Shown here in pieces: positions 11,617-22,869 of a DNA stretch of 64,000 nucleotides (within the stretch, counting starts at the first letter, position 1; every line of letters starts with the position of its first letter). The DNA is taken from positions 157,850,809-157,914,808 of the forward strand of contig OY998175.1 in assembly GCA_963921935.1 (NCBI GenBank). Reading direction: 5' to 3'. The notes under the pieces are model-generated. The model saw only the letters and a list, made by a program, of their open reading frames with translations. It did no database searches and was not told the origin of the DNA. The position numbers and the translations under genes were made by a program. This stretch comes from Galeruca laticollis (Eukaryota > Arthropoda > Insecta > Coleoptera > Chrysomelidae).

Positions 11617-11650
11617 AGAGCCGTATCTAGATTTTTGCCGCCCCTAGACA
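11617..11650 (-). repeat. probable hAT terminal inverted repeat, 3' end
   Basis: CAGAGCCGTATCTAG followed by a TTTTTGCCGCCCC stretch. hAT elements commonly end in CAGAG/CAGNG, and this sits just beyond the C-terminal end of the hAT transposase remnant at 12068. The partner end was not found, because the transposase is truncated near 13320. Confidence 0.5.
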
Positions 11651-11832
11651 ATCTATCAGCTACAGCCCCTTTACCCTGCACATTAGTGTTTAGCTGGTAA
11701 AAATACCTTACAATACCAATAGCTTAAGTGAAAATTAAATCAGCAAATTTTCATTCAATAGGAAAAGGAAGATGAAAACTGAAATTATATAAATAAATAT
11801 TTTATTATGATAAACTCAACATTTCCATTCAT

Positions 11833-11868
11833 TTTTGTTTATTATTATTATTATTATTATTATTATCT
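11833..11868 (+). repeat. (TTA)n microsatellite
   Basis: About a dozen TTA/ATT units between the hAT end and its coding remnant. Confidence 0.85.
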
Positions 11869-12067
11869 CACAAACAATAACTTATTAAGCACCGGCTTAA
11901 CTAACTCACTTTATATTTACTATTACTGATTTTATTAACTAAAGGTTTACCTATAGAGTAACTCGCTCAACTAATATTAAAGCCATATTTATAGAATTAG
12001 TGATTGATGTCTACTTTACAATTGTTTCTTCCTCACTTTAATTTCCGAGAATCTATCTTGAAGATCT

Positions 12068-13320
12068 TCATAGTATGTCATACACTGTTACAGAATTTAC
12101 ATTTAGAATTGCCAAAAAATTCAAGCGATCTTGAGACATTGGAGTACGTAAATAGTTTTTAATTCGTTTTAGAGCTGAAAACGAAGGTTCACCAGAACAA
12201 TTTGCAATTGGTGTCGTCAGAAAAATTCGCAAGGCAATTTCCGTATTTGAATAAACATCTCTTACGTTCTGAGAAATTATTAGCTGATACATTTCAGAGA
12301 AGGAGTTGGGTAGATTCTCTAAAGAAAGTAAAAAAGATCTGATGAAGGACTACATTAGGAAACTCCGTGTCTAAATCATTAGTGTAGCGCTTCTGTAATT
12401 GTGAAGCGGCTTCAAGAATGTCGTCGCTTTTCATACTTGATAATGAATTTAAAGAACCAAATTTTTCACAAAAATTTACATAAGCTGCTTTTCTGTTTTT
12501 TAGTTCATTCAAAAGTCGGTCAATAAGTATTGTGAAAGTAATTATCCGGAAGTTGTCCCGAGCTGAAAATTCTACTTCACCGTCGCGAGTCTCATCGCTG
12601 TGAAGTTTGCGTTTTTTCGTGCGAACTTTACTCGTCTCGTTATTCAGCTCTGTTATTCTTTGGAGAGCATTTGTTTCGTATATATGTTATTCGTCTCTCA
12701 TGCGACTCACAAAGGAGACAAGTGAATCATACAAATGCACCACTACATGAACGTCTATATTTGGTTCTTGTAGCTTTTTTGATACCACTCCAAATCTTTC
12801 GAAAGTAGAATCGCAAACTGCCGCCATATTTACTATTTCAAGTCGATTGAGTTGATACAAAAGACCTCTAGCTTCACAACGTGTTTGGAATATTTCTGAA
12901 ACATCCTCGTGAATTGAGGTTAGTGCTATGAACATGTTTTCCCAATTTCGATTTAAACTTAAGCATGCGTCCTCGTGAGCGAACCATCGAGTAGGACAGA
13001 GATTTTTATTGACAAACTATCTGTTGAAGACGATAGTTGTGAATTTAGGATCTCCTATCGATGTGTGGATGCTTAAAAGAATGTATACAGGCTTTGAAGG
13101 AACAAGAAAAAATCAAAGCTTCTTGACAACTTTCCGCAGCACTGGTCCCAACTAAATTTAAAGAATGTGCGGAACATGGTATGTATTCAGCAACAGGGTT
13201 GACTTATTTGATTGGAGCTTGCAGTCCACTATAAACTACAGATATATTGGCCGCATTTTCATATGACTGTCCTCTGCAATTTGATATATCCAAGCCTAGA
13301 CATGAAATAAAATTCAGAAC
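12068..13320 (-). pseudogene. hAT transposase of the ZMYM1/DUF4371 type, broken
   Basis: hAT transposases cut and paste DNA with an RNase H-like domain. On the inverse strand from 13310: GLDISNCRGQSYENAANIS, YIPCSAHSLNLVGTSAAES, CPTRWFAHEDACLSLNRNW, then frame 12935-12687, frame 12512-12294, and the C-terminal dimerisation domain 12292-12068 (GEPSFSALKRIKNYLR, then LAIL). The blocks come in the order expected for DUF4371-type hAT proteins. Stops and shifts separate them. The N-terminal TTF-type zinc finger and first catalytic block are absent, cut off beside the Sailor-like element that begins near 13380. Confidence 0.8.
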
Positions 13321-13379
13321 TGCCTATCAATATAATAAACATATTTAAATTTAATAGGTGTTTAAGCTCATAATTATAA

Positions 13380-15580
13380 TTATTATACTCATTTCATACC
13401 TGTCTCTATTACGTTTCGGTGTTATTATTTGTTTTGAACCATCTTTCGATTTCAATTACCATTGCAGTTTGCTTATATTGAAATATGTTTAAACTAAAAT
13501 CTAAAGATCGTTTGAAACAGCTTATGAACTGAAACGTAATATAGTATCTTTACATTTAATACTTCTTTTAAATGGCCGAAAACCACGACAAAAATTTTTA
13601 TTCCAAAGAACGGTCACTGATAACAAATTTAACTACTTCCTCTCTTATTTGTATAAAAATACACATGAGTAGAACTTTTAATACAACATTTATATCGACT
13701 TATTTTATTGTCAGGTCATTGAACGAGTTTCTGCTGCTACGAAAGTTAACCAAAGAACGCTTTACCGTATTAAAAAAGAAGCTCTGGCAGGAAGGAATGC
13801 TGACACTGATGTGCCTACTAAAAAACAAAGAACGTCTAGTATCCGTATGGATCAATTCGACAAAACTGAGCTTAGAAGGTGCATAATAAATTATCACTTA
13901 TCCGAGAAAAAAGTACACACGTTAAGAAATGTACACCAAACATTTGCAGATAGTTATGGCTTCGCAGGAAGTCGCGAATCTCTGCGGAAACAAATACATT
14001 CTTTGGGTTTTCCAACATGAAAAGTAACAGAAGTTTGTTAATGGAACGTCGCGAAATCAGACATACGCCTAATATATTTAAGGAACATAAAAAAGTGCAG
14101 AAAACCGAACACACCTATCATTTATATGGATGAAACATACATTCATTCATGTCACACGCACCTTAAAGGATGGAGCGATAAGAGTAAGGAAGGATTGAGA
14201 AAACCCGTTTCAAAAGGCAATAGGCTCATCATTGTGCATGCAGGAAGTGGAAATGGTTTTGTACTTAATGCTGGTATTATGTGGAACTCCCAGTCAAAAA
14301 CAGGAGATTATCATAATTAAATGGCGTACGAAAGTTATGAGAAGTGGGTACAGGAAAAACTTATTCCAAACCTACCAAAAGACGTTGTTGTGCTAATTGA
14401 TAACGCCCCATATCACAATGTTCTAAATGAAAAGTCACCTACGACTGCTTGGACTAAACAACAATTAACAAACTGGCGTTCTGAAATAAATAAATATTCC
14501 AGTGAATAAATGTTAAAACGGGATATTTATAACGTTGCAAAAATGTACAAACCGCAATATAAAACTTATTAAATTGATGAACTGTTTATTCGACATGGAA
14601 TGCAAGTTTTAAGGCCACCCCTTATCACCCGGACTTAAATCCGATCGAAAGTGTTTGGGCGATACTTAAAGAATATGTGGCCAAACGAAATGTTACCTTC
14701 AATTTTACAAACGTTAAGTGACCATGTTAAAAAGATTGAAGATGAATTTATGAACAATGAACCACTTTTAGATACTGTTGTAGATAATATTATTATTAAT
14801 TTGGCTGAAGACGGAGATAGCAACGATGATGAAGTTGATATAGAAAGTGATTTTGAAGAATCATTTGTAGATGCACATCATTATTTTACTGTTGATGATC
14901 CCTGTACATCTAAAACATATTTTTCATTACAGTGTTTGTTTGTAGGTGGTATGACTGAATATATTAAACGCAACAAATGTAAAAATGTAAATAGGTGTTA
15001 TAAAATTGTAGATATTAGAGGCAAATTCCACTAGAGTAATATAATAGCTGTAGCACATCTGTACATAGTTCTAAATAAACAATAATTGACGGCACCCAGA
15101 ACTAAGATTTTTTTGTTTTGCCAGTCCTAACTCTGTAATAAGTGTGAAGGGATGTTCTAATTTCATAGTAAATATTTGCAAAAAAAACCCAAAAATTTAC
15201 ATATGAAAGTAGAAATATCTACCACAAAAAAGCTTCAATAGTTTATTTGTATTATTACTATACTTATTAGACCATCTCTAAAGGCGTTTTCCTCAAGTTG
15301 TTTTTCAAATTTTATGTATAAACCCGAATTTTCACATTATAATATGCTACATATTATCAAGAATAACAATTTTAGAAAGCTTAACAAGTAGGTATGTCAT
15401 TAACTATTACTACAAACAGATAGGAAAAATAGTTGGCCATTGTTAAATTTAGAAAGTCGTTTAACAATCCTTATCACATTGTACGCTTCATCTACAAAAT
15501 CTACCTGAGTTCCAATTTATATAAAAATAAACTTCAATGACGAATACTATGGAGGAAGCACTCAAAAGACATTAATTTGA
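13380..15580 (+). mobile_element. DD82E Tc1/mariner (Sailor-like) element, copy 1
   Basis: A ~2.2-kb unit whose whole length matches, inverted, the copy at 53190-55530, including non-coding flanks. Matching landmarks are a TTACGTTTC-rich 5' flank with ATAATTATAATTATTATACTC near 13378, and a 3' flank holding GATGTTCTAATTTCAT, TAGACCATCTCTAAAGGCG and GTCATTAACTATTACTAC. Comparison of the copies sets the ends near 13380 and 15580. It sits directly beside the truncated hAT, which it may have interrupted. Exact terminal repeats and a TA duplication were not resolved. Confidence 0.65.
13715..14930 (+). pseudogene. DD82E Tc1/mariner transposase, copy 1
   Basis: One frame runs from an N-terminal helix-turn-helix region (RVSAATKVNQRTLYRIKKEA, about 13715; MDQFDKTELRRCIINYHL, 13850) through the DDE domain. 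First catalytic Asp: MDETYIHS (Asp codon 14129). Second: LIDNAPYHN (Asp 14399-14401). Glu: DLNPIESVW (14647-14649). Allowing for the one-base deletion near 14618, the last two are separated by 82 residues, which defines DD82E. An acidic tail follows (14760-14930). In-frame stops at 14318, 14507 and 14572 and the frameshift make it inactive. Catalytic residues are all present here, unlike copy 2. Confidence 0.75.
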
Positions 15581-17029
15581 AGTAAAGGTGAAAGTTTATG
15601 TCTCTTGGAATTTATTTATCATTTATTATTTACATCACATAAAATATTAAAGGGTAATTATAGAATTCCCCGTATGGTTTTTGATGCAATAAATAATTAT
15701 GTCTGTACAAAAAAAACCAATTTTCACAGAAGTATCTAATGGTTTTTATTTCCTTATTCATTTAATTTGAATAATAAAAAAACAGTAATGTTATTTTGTT
15801 TTGTAAACTCGATTTTATATACATGTGCTACAATTTATTATTTTTTAATCCAAATTCAAAATATTGTGTTACCATCGTACGTATTAGCAGTCGCACAACC
15901 TTTAAAACTTTGCCTGCTTTTCCCGGTAACTGCGTTTACAACGTTGTCAAGTTGTATGGCTTTCTCGCGCATGGTCAACTGCCAGAATTAATTTGCCAAC
16001 CTGTACGTTTTGTTGAAAGATTTTAATAATACGTGTATTGTCTTCTTAATATGCTGAAAAATTTAGTTTATAGATTTACTCCTTCTATTATTGCCGTATA
16101 ATTTATTTGTTGTTTCGTTCTCGTTTTTGAACCTGTATAGTGTAATTTATTTAGTTTCAAAGTTACCAATAAACGAGTAAAATAATACACAAATTTTTTT
16201 GTAACGATTTAACTGTTGCAAATGTCCAATGTATTACCTTATTGATGAAATGTAGTCTAAAGTAATATTTTATTATTTTCTCGAAAACAGTTGAATTCAT
16301 TCAGTTGAAACAAGTATACCTTTTTTATTTATAAATGCCGTCTGCACAAATTTAGCATGTCTCCATATGTTTCTTAATTAACAGAAAAAACTTTTAGTCA
16401 TAAGAGTAAACTCCATTGTAGTATGAAGCGCCCCCTCGTGGAGTAGGCCAAAAATTACGGTATGGTGACATTTGTCACCTCGATAAACCCCAACTACCAA
16501 AATTTCATCAATATCAGCGAAGCGGCTATTAAAATATTTCAAAATCATTAATACAATATTTCAACTTTACCACCTTGTCGATAGTTATCTATCAACATTT
16601 TCCTAAGTTTATATATGGTCAATCGTCATATTTTGATGCCAGGAGTCTACCATTGCTCTGTGTACAATTCATTATGAATCACCCTGTATACTTGGGCTAA
16701 AATCAAATTATGTAGGTAATGGGTACTTTCTTTCGCTTAAGTGGTGTGACAAGAGAACAAGTCAATAAGTTTGCATTGACGTGTCAACTGAATTTATATG
16801 TTAAATTAAGAAAATCATTTTTGTTCATATTATTCTTATGAAATAGAAATCGATATTAAAAAATCCCAATGGTACAGGACCAATTGGACAATCTTATTTC
16901 AGTAACATGTTTGCATAAAACCGAAAATAAAAAATTAGATACAAAAGTAATAGAGATGTACAAAAAACCAAAGTAACATTCTGGCATCAAATCAAAAACA
17001 AAAAAATTAAAAAAAATTCTGGTAAGTTT
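15581..17029. other. AT-rich, no gene seen
   Basis: No coding similarity. Near 16417-16450 a GAAGCGCCCCCTCGTGGAG phrase and near 16640-16690 an ATTATGAATCACCCTGTATA phrase look like pieces of old DNA-transposon termini, without identifiable partners. Confidence 0.35.
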
Positions 17030-17625
17030 GTGAATTTTCTTAAATAAATGTTTTAATGTACGATTTTGAGAAAAAATGTTGAATATAAAAGTTGTAGAAC
17101 GTGTTAAGGTCTATAAAAAAGCTCAGTAACTTTTTTGCGTCAAATGAAAAACAAAGGAAATACGATTTTTTTTCAACTTTGACAGGCCGCCATTTTGTTT
17201 TTACTGGGCCGATTTGGCTCATTAACGAACTCGTCGAAGATTTTTGCCTAACCGATTTTGTAGCGAGTTTGGTTTCGATCCGTCAAAAAATACGCCCTCT
17301 ATCGTGCTTACAAATTCAGTTATAATTTGTGAATTTTCTTAAATAAATGTTTTAATGTACGATTTTGAGAACAATGTTAAATACAAAAGTTGTAGAACGT
17401 GTTAAGGTCTATAAAAAAGTTTAGTAACTTTTTTGCGTCGAATGAAAAACAAAGGAAATACGATTTTTTTTCAACTTTGACAGGCCGCCATTTTGTTTTT
17501 ACTGGGCCGATTTGGCTCATTAACGAACTCGTCCAATATTTTGGCCTAACCGATTTTTGTAGTGAGTTTGGTTTCGATCCGTCAAAAAATACGCCCTCTA
17601 TCGTGCTTGCAAATTCCGTTATAAC
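17030..17625 (+). repeat. tandem duplication, 2 x ~298 bp
   Basis: GTGAATTTTCTTAAATAAATG begins at about 17032 and again at 17329; the following ~290 bases are nearly identical (AGTTGTAGAACGTG, TTGACAGGCCGCCATTTTG, ACTGGGCCGATTTGGCTC, TCGATCCGTCAAAAAATACG). The apparent protein frames within (17101-17325 and 17399-17758) are the same repeat read twice and have no recognisable family. A two-unit satellite or duplicated transposon end. Confidence 0.9.
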
Positions 17626-17634
17626 ACATACATA

Positions 17635-17635
<1 letters not shown>

Positions 17636-17696
<61 letters not shown>

Positions 17697-17720
17697 CATA
17701 TATATACATATATATTATCA
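17636..17720 (+). repeat. (TA)n microsatellite
   Basis: About 80 bases of nearly pure TA immediately after the tandem duplication. Apparent YIYIYI peptides here are artefacts. Confidence 0.95.
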
Positions 17721-19275
17721 CATACAGGCTGTCCCACCATTGTAGTGACGTGTGTTGATCACATATTTAATATTTAAGTATTTGAAAGAAAGTGGTATTT
17801 TGAGAAACATAATATATCTGAGTCTAGCGATAAATTTATTAGTCTAGGCACTACAAGAAGATGTGAAATGGGTGTTAACGTCTGAAAAGGTATACGGAAG
17901 TACGAAATAAGAAATGTGTTAATTGAAAAATGTTAGGATTAGAAAGGAAAATGATATGTTCGATGCGGTTGTATTATTGATAGTTGATCTATTAATTTCC
18001 ATCGAATAAAATCTGAGTTTGACAATACATGACATTAATTAAAATAAAAATAAAAATTTATCTGAACAAGCCTTTAAGGAAACTAAGGAAGGAAGGGAGG
18101 AGAGAAGTTGTTGAAACGAGAGACTATTCACTTGACATATTTTGGTGACAGAAGTTTGATCCCGAAAAAGACGAAAGATAACGGAATAAATTATATTGGA
18201 GGTGATTCAGGGATTTAAAATTAACCGTAACATAATCAATACGAGGCTTAAAACAAATATAAATGAAAATTAAAACAGTATATGGAAAACAGAGATTAAA
18301 TATTATGGAATGATGCAAGGATGGGAAAATAGTACGTGAGATTCTTTTAACACAGATTGGAGACATAAATAAAACATATTTAGAAGATTGTTAGCAAAAT
18401 AAATAATTTGAGACGGTAACTAATAATTTGAAGAACATTATATTGGAAACAGAAATAAATATTTTGAAAAGAAGCAACATGAAACCAATATAAGACAGCG
18501 GAACCATATAAATAAACATATAAAGACGAGATTGTGGAAAAAGAACATTAAGTTAAAAGGTCGGTTTAATTTTATACTAGTTAGTTTATTTTTTTTAAAG
18601 TTGTGTAATTATCAAATTAGGTTATTTCGTTGATACTTTGAGACACTTCTATATTTGATTGAAAATTTTGGGAAATCTTGTATATTATTGAAATTATTTT
18701 GTTAATTATCGGATCATTAGATATAGTAATTTTGTTTAGTTAATTGTATATTTTAATAGATTTTCTTCATAAGGTAAACTAAGTATTGGAATTATCGAGA
18801 ACAAAGATCTTTGTTTGAGGAATTCAAAAGAAGCAGTCCTGTATAAAAAAAGAGTTTTTAGTATACAAATTAGAATTAGTGTTGGTAAAATTTTGAATAG
18901 TAATGGATTTAGGTCAAATTAGAGGAAATTAATATACAGGGTGTTTCTTGAATTAAAATTTAGAATAAAAACTTAATTGTAGAACTGTGTAAAAATGTTA
19001 ATTTAGTTTTATAAAAAAAAATAACCGAAATAAAAAGAAAAGATATATTAGAACACTGAAAATTTTTCGAGAACCGACTCCCTGAAAATAAGAGGTCTTA
19101 TATATAGCTGGAGCATATAGATTTACAATATTTTTCTTATGATAATTTGAATTAAGTCACAATAATTATTTTAAATTTTACTTACCTATTTATGGTAAGT
19201 TGGCGTCCATAAATTATTAAATATATAGCAAATTATTACAATCATAATAAAAGTTATATCTATATAGTGTTAATC

Positions 19276-19278
<3 letters not shown>
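17721..19278. other. AT-rich, no gene seen
   Basis: No recognisable protein. A TATACAGGGTGTTTCTTGAA phrase near 18932 is the kind of terminus found on many insect transposons; no partner identified. Confidence 0.35.

Positions 19279-19308
<30 letters not shown>
19279..19308 (+). repeat. (AT)n microsatellite, left border of inverted repeat
   Basis: Short AT run abutting the left arm of the 19309-19994 palindrome; a longer AT run lies 35 bp beyond the right arm (20027-20068). The element may have inserted into an AT microsatellite, which would hide its target duplication. Confidence 0.85.
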
Positions 19309-19313
<5 letters not shown>

Positions 19314-19369
19314 TAGTGAATATTGGGGATAGCAGCAAAAAATTGGAAAAGATATACTCTTAGCGGAAA

Positions 19370-19416
19370 ATGTCCAAGCTTTCGAGGATGTTTGTCCTCA
19401 TCATCAGGGAAACTAG
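19370..19416 (-). ncRNA. hammerhead ribozyme motif, Penelope family 2, left arm
   Basis: Exact inverse copy of the motif at 19889-19935, in the left arm of the palindrome, with the same core boxes and stems. Confidence 0.55.
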
Positions 19417-19888
19417 AATGAAAAACAACAGTTGAATACTATGGTCAAAGAGAATAATTAAAAAAGAAAATCACAACCACGTGTGTACTTACCTCCGAAG
19501 TGAGGTTAGATTCCATAAAGATGTAAAATCGTAAACTACAGATCGTAAATTGTGGAATATTCAAGTAGGAATTGAACCAACGGCCAAATCAATCGTGTCA
19601 TAGCAACAATTGTAATTGTCGCAGCATTTTATAAAATAAAACCATTGATTTCATCTTCATGTGTCATCATACTAAACGCCGGCGAGGAAATGATATATTT
19701 TGCCTCCAAAAGGGATGTAACAAGAGACAAACAGTGTTACCAACGTCAATCATGAGCTGTGGGACAATGCCACTATTTTCGTTATGGCTGCTGTAGGGCC
19801 AACAATTGGTGTAAGTACACACGTGGTTGTGAATTTCATTTTTAATTATTCTCTTTGACCATAGTATTCAACTGTTGTTTTTCATTCT

Positions 19889-19935
19889 AGTTTCCCTGAT
19901 GATGAGGACAAACATCCTCGAAAGCTTGGACATTT
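19889..19935 (+). ncRNA. hammerhead ribozyme motif, Penelope family 2, right arm
   Basis: Core box CTGATGA at 19896-19902, an extra T, stem II GAGGA/TCCTC (19904-19908 with 19915-19919), then GAA (19920-19922), a minimal palindromic stem III AGCT (19923-19926) and the base to be cleaved after, T19927. Stem I begins GGA (19928-19930) against TCC (19893-19895). Very short palindromic stem III is typical of Penelope hammerheads, which are thought to work as dimers. Confidence 0.6.
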
Positions 19936-20024
19936 TCCGCTAAGAGTATATCTTTTCCAATTTTTTGCTGCAATCCCCAATATTCACTAGTTTTATTCCT
20001 AACTAGTCAGCAAAGACTATCTTT

Positions 20025-20026
<2 letters not shown>

Positions 20027-20068
<42 letters not shown>
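20027..20068 (+). repeat. (AT)n microsatellite, right border
   Basis: Pure TA/AT run following the asymmetric tail of the inverted-repeat element. Confidence 0.9.
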
Positions 20069-20069
<1 letters not shown>

Positions 20070-20640
20070 CCTTTGGAACGGAGGGTGATTTTGGCAACTA
20101 GGAACACCAAAACGAAAAACTGCATTGAAATTTTTCCGAAGTCGCGTCATGCTACTCTCTACAATAGCCCTATTTCATTCTGAAATAAGACTAAAAATGG
20201 GTCTGGTAAGCTGCTTAAATCACAACAATCCCAACATATAACAAAAACGTTCAACATTTACCGTGTTCAATGCAAATGAAGCATAAAAAAAGAAACATTC
20301 AGGAGAAGAAGGGGGTTACGTAACATGATCCAAATTTGACAGAAAGTGTGGATTGATCCACTTATAAGAGAACATCTTTTGAATCTTATAGCGTTATAAA
20401 GTTCGGATCATGATTTTATTAGCGAAAGAAATCACCTAAAAAATAGAAATTTCTAATATTTAATCAAGACCAACACTCCAAGAAAAAAATTATAATATGA
20501 TTATTAATCCAAGTACATCACGAGTCATAAATTTTGGTGGAGTTTCAAATTTCTGAGTTTTTTATTAATAAACAAAATACAATGTTTTATTTTTTGGGAA
20601 AATGATATTTCAAGATTGTGAGAAATAGCTATTTACACAC
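20069..20640. other. no gene seen
   Basis: No recognised content. Confidence 0.35.
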
Positions 20641-21256
20641 CAAGGGAGGAAAATAATGCTTTTCCTCCCGCGGATAGTTTAATACCTGGAGCGAAGCGGA
20701 GGTCAATAATATCCGAGGGAGGAAAAGCATTTTTCCTGAGGTACGTATATAGTTTATTCTACTATCTTTAAGGTCGTCGTAATGTCCTAAAAATTATGAA
20801 GCGTGCATAGTGTGCTTACTTATAAGATCAAGTGCAGAAGGTTGTGGAAGAGAAGTTACAAGTAAAATCATGACTGGACGAGAATTCACTCAATGCCAAG
20901 TTCTTCTAGGGATCACCTGGATAACTTTGTGTCGATAGCTCTTCCTTCATTTGAAACCAACCTTGTAAGCAGCCACACTATGTTGATAAGTAATCATCAA
21001 GAAGGAATGGTTAATGTTTCAGCGAAAAATAGGTTTTCAGAAGGGATTACTTTGAATAATTTGAGAAACTGTACAATTAATTTAAGTAGTTAAGTTTTTC
21101 ATTTCATGTATTATCTGTTCGTTTAACTTTAAAATAGACGCTTATATGTATTTTTATTTCATCTTCGTTCATCTTGAACGAAAACTTTTGTTCTCAGGGA
21201 GGAAAAGTGTTTTCTTCCCGGCGGGAGGAAAAGTACCATTTTCCTCCCTTCTTTGG
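20641..21256. repeat. GGGAGGAAAA hairpin repeats
   Basis: Two palindromic clusters. 20643-20740: GGGAGGAAAATAATGC against GCTTTTCCTCCCGCGGA, with a further GGGAGGAAAAGCATTTTTCC, and TACCTGGAGCGAAGCGGAGG between them. 21197-21247: GGGAGGAAAAGTGTTTTC, CTTCCCGGCGGGAGGAAAAG and CATTTTCCTCCC. The same motif appears in both orientations, so either strand can fold. Probably a dispersed repeat with multiple hairpins. The frame 20893-21093 between the clusters is not recognisable. Confidence 0.6.
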
Positions 21257-21259
21257 TGG

Positions 21260-22480
21260 TCGAAAATGAAGTTTTCTAGTACAATAGTAGAAAAAATCAT
21301 GTTTAGCTTACATAAGCACGTCTTTTGCTCACTTGTGCTAACAATAGATATTTTTAATACTGTCAAATTCTAGGTTCTCTTGCTTTTGTATTGTTGCAAT
21401 GGAAACCGTTCGATCTGAATCAATCTTGTGATGGTATAGAAATATTAAACTGGCAACACTGTATAGAATATGAATTAAAAAATGGTGTCGACTAATAATG
21501 AAGGCGACTTGTAGACTGTATGAAGTACTTGAATATAATTAGTTGAGAATATTGACCATTCCGATGGGAGAAGATCCCATATATTACATTTTTTATCATT
21601 TTAAATATCCAGGTGTAAATAGTATCGGATCATAAATTGAATAATATATAGTCGTGTCGACCTTGGCCACAAAATTACTACCAATTTTTAATGAGAAGGA
21701 AGCTAATTCAGAACACGATCTTACTATCTACTACCTACATTCGGTCCGTTTAGAATGTTAATAAAAACAAATAAAAAAATTGCTTTTGTATTATTTATAA
21801 CCAATACCGAGTCAATAGAAAGAAACTGTCACTGTTTTTTCAAAATTTTGATTTAGCAGAAAAGTGGCTACAAAAAAGCACAACTGAAGAATGGGTTCAG
21901 TGTTATACTATGGTTGCATGCTTGCTCTTTTCATCTTTTCTAATATATATTTGAAAATTGTGTTTATTTTGTCAATTAAAAATTCACATCATTCTTTGTT
22001 TTCTACATTTTTAATATAAAAATTGTATAAAAAAACTTTTAGTCCCCAGAAAAGTTGATTACCACGTGCTTTATGGTTCATAAGAAGTTCAGTTTTCAGT
22101 TTTCATTTGTGATTAAACTCTATTCGCCTGGAAAATCCAAAAATTTGATGATTGTCTTAGGAAGTTTAGACCACATCTATTGTTATTGGCTCAGCTTTTA
22201 GCTTGTCCGCTTGGGAAAGTCCAAAAACATGCCAGTTTCCCTTGATCAAATCCACATATTTTTCACTTGAGTTACTAGAAATTTCGTCCGACAGAAATTT
22301 TTCAGACATTGACATGCCTAACAGTAAATAATTAAGAAAAACAGAAAGTGTTTATGAACGACAAATTTCGAGCTGCGTAGTTCCAATCCAGCTGAAAATC
22401 GATTACTACATGTTTAATTTGCATTTTTTTCTCATACATAATAGTGAAGTGTCCGGTAATTTGATGATAAAACGTCTAGC
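21260..22480. other. AT-rich, no gene seen
   Basis: No recognised coding or repeat content. Confidence 0.35.
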
Positions 22481-22869
22481 ACTCTGTCCTGGCGGAAGCC
22501 TCTTCCGGAAGGACAGCTGGACAATCCAATTGGTCTCGACGGAATGACGCTCTTTTTTAATTCAAATGTCCTTCCAGTAGGACGCAATGAGCTTCCAGCA
22601 GTACCGTGACATTTTCCATAGGCGTCAGGAATAATTTTGTCAACAGTTTAAAATATTAGTTAAAAATCAATGAATAGATTAAAAGTTAATTTATTTGTAC
22701 GACATTGATAACTTATTTTTGACAAAAAGAAATCTCACTAAAAAATAACAAAAAGTTCATTTTCAAATAATTAAAAAAAATACAAAAATTCCCAAATAAA
22801 TAAAAAAACTAAATGCTCAAATAAATAAAAAAACTAAATTCTGGAATAAATGTAAAAATTAGAACAAAA

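Larger units (their letters stand above)
19309..20028. mobile_element. Penelope-type terminal inverted repeat (foldback) with two hammerhead motifs
   Basis: Left arm 19309-19491 and right arm 19812-19994 are near-perfect reverse complements of ~183 bp around a ~320-bp spacer. A non-palindromic tail of ~33 bp (ATTCCTAACTAGTCAGC onward) follows the right arm before an AT run. Each arm holds a hammerhead ribozyme motif pointing outward. The spacer has no recognisable protein. An inverted pair of 3' ends, an asymmetric tail and a hammerhead together match the organisation of the proven Penelope copy at 37535-40975, but the sequence differs, so this is a second family. A host-derived foldback is less likely. 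Confidence 0.6.

Noticed and set aside
13572..13886. 104-residue plus-strand frame as a gene
   Set aside because: Only its second half overlaps the transposase, in the wrong frame; the Sailor-like match lies in another frame.
17377..17758. Long-looking frames with YIYIYI peptides on both strands
   Set aside because: Translation of the (TA)n microsatellite joined to the 298-bp repeat; same for 30834-31089.
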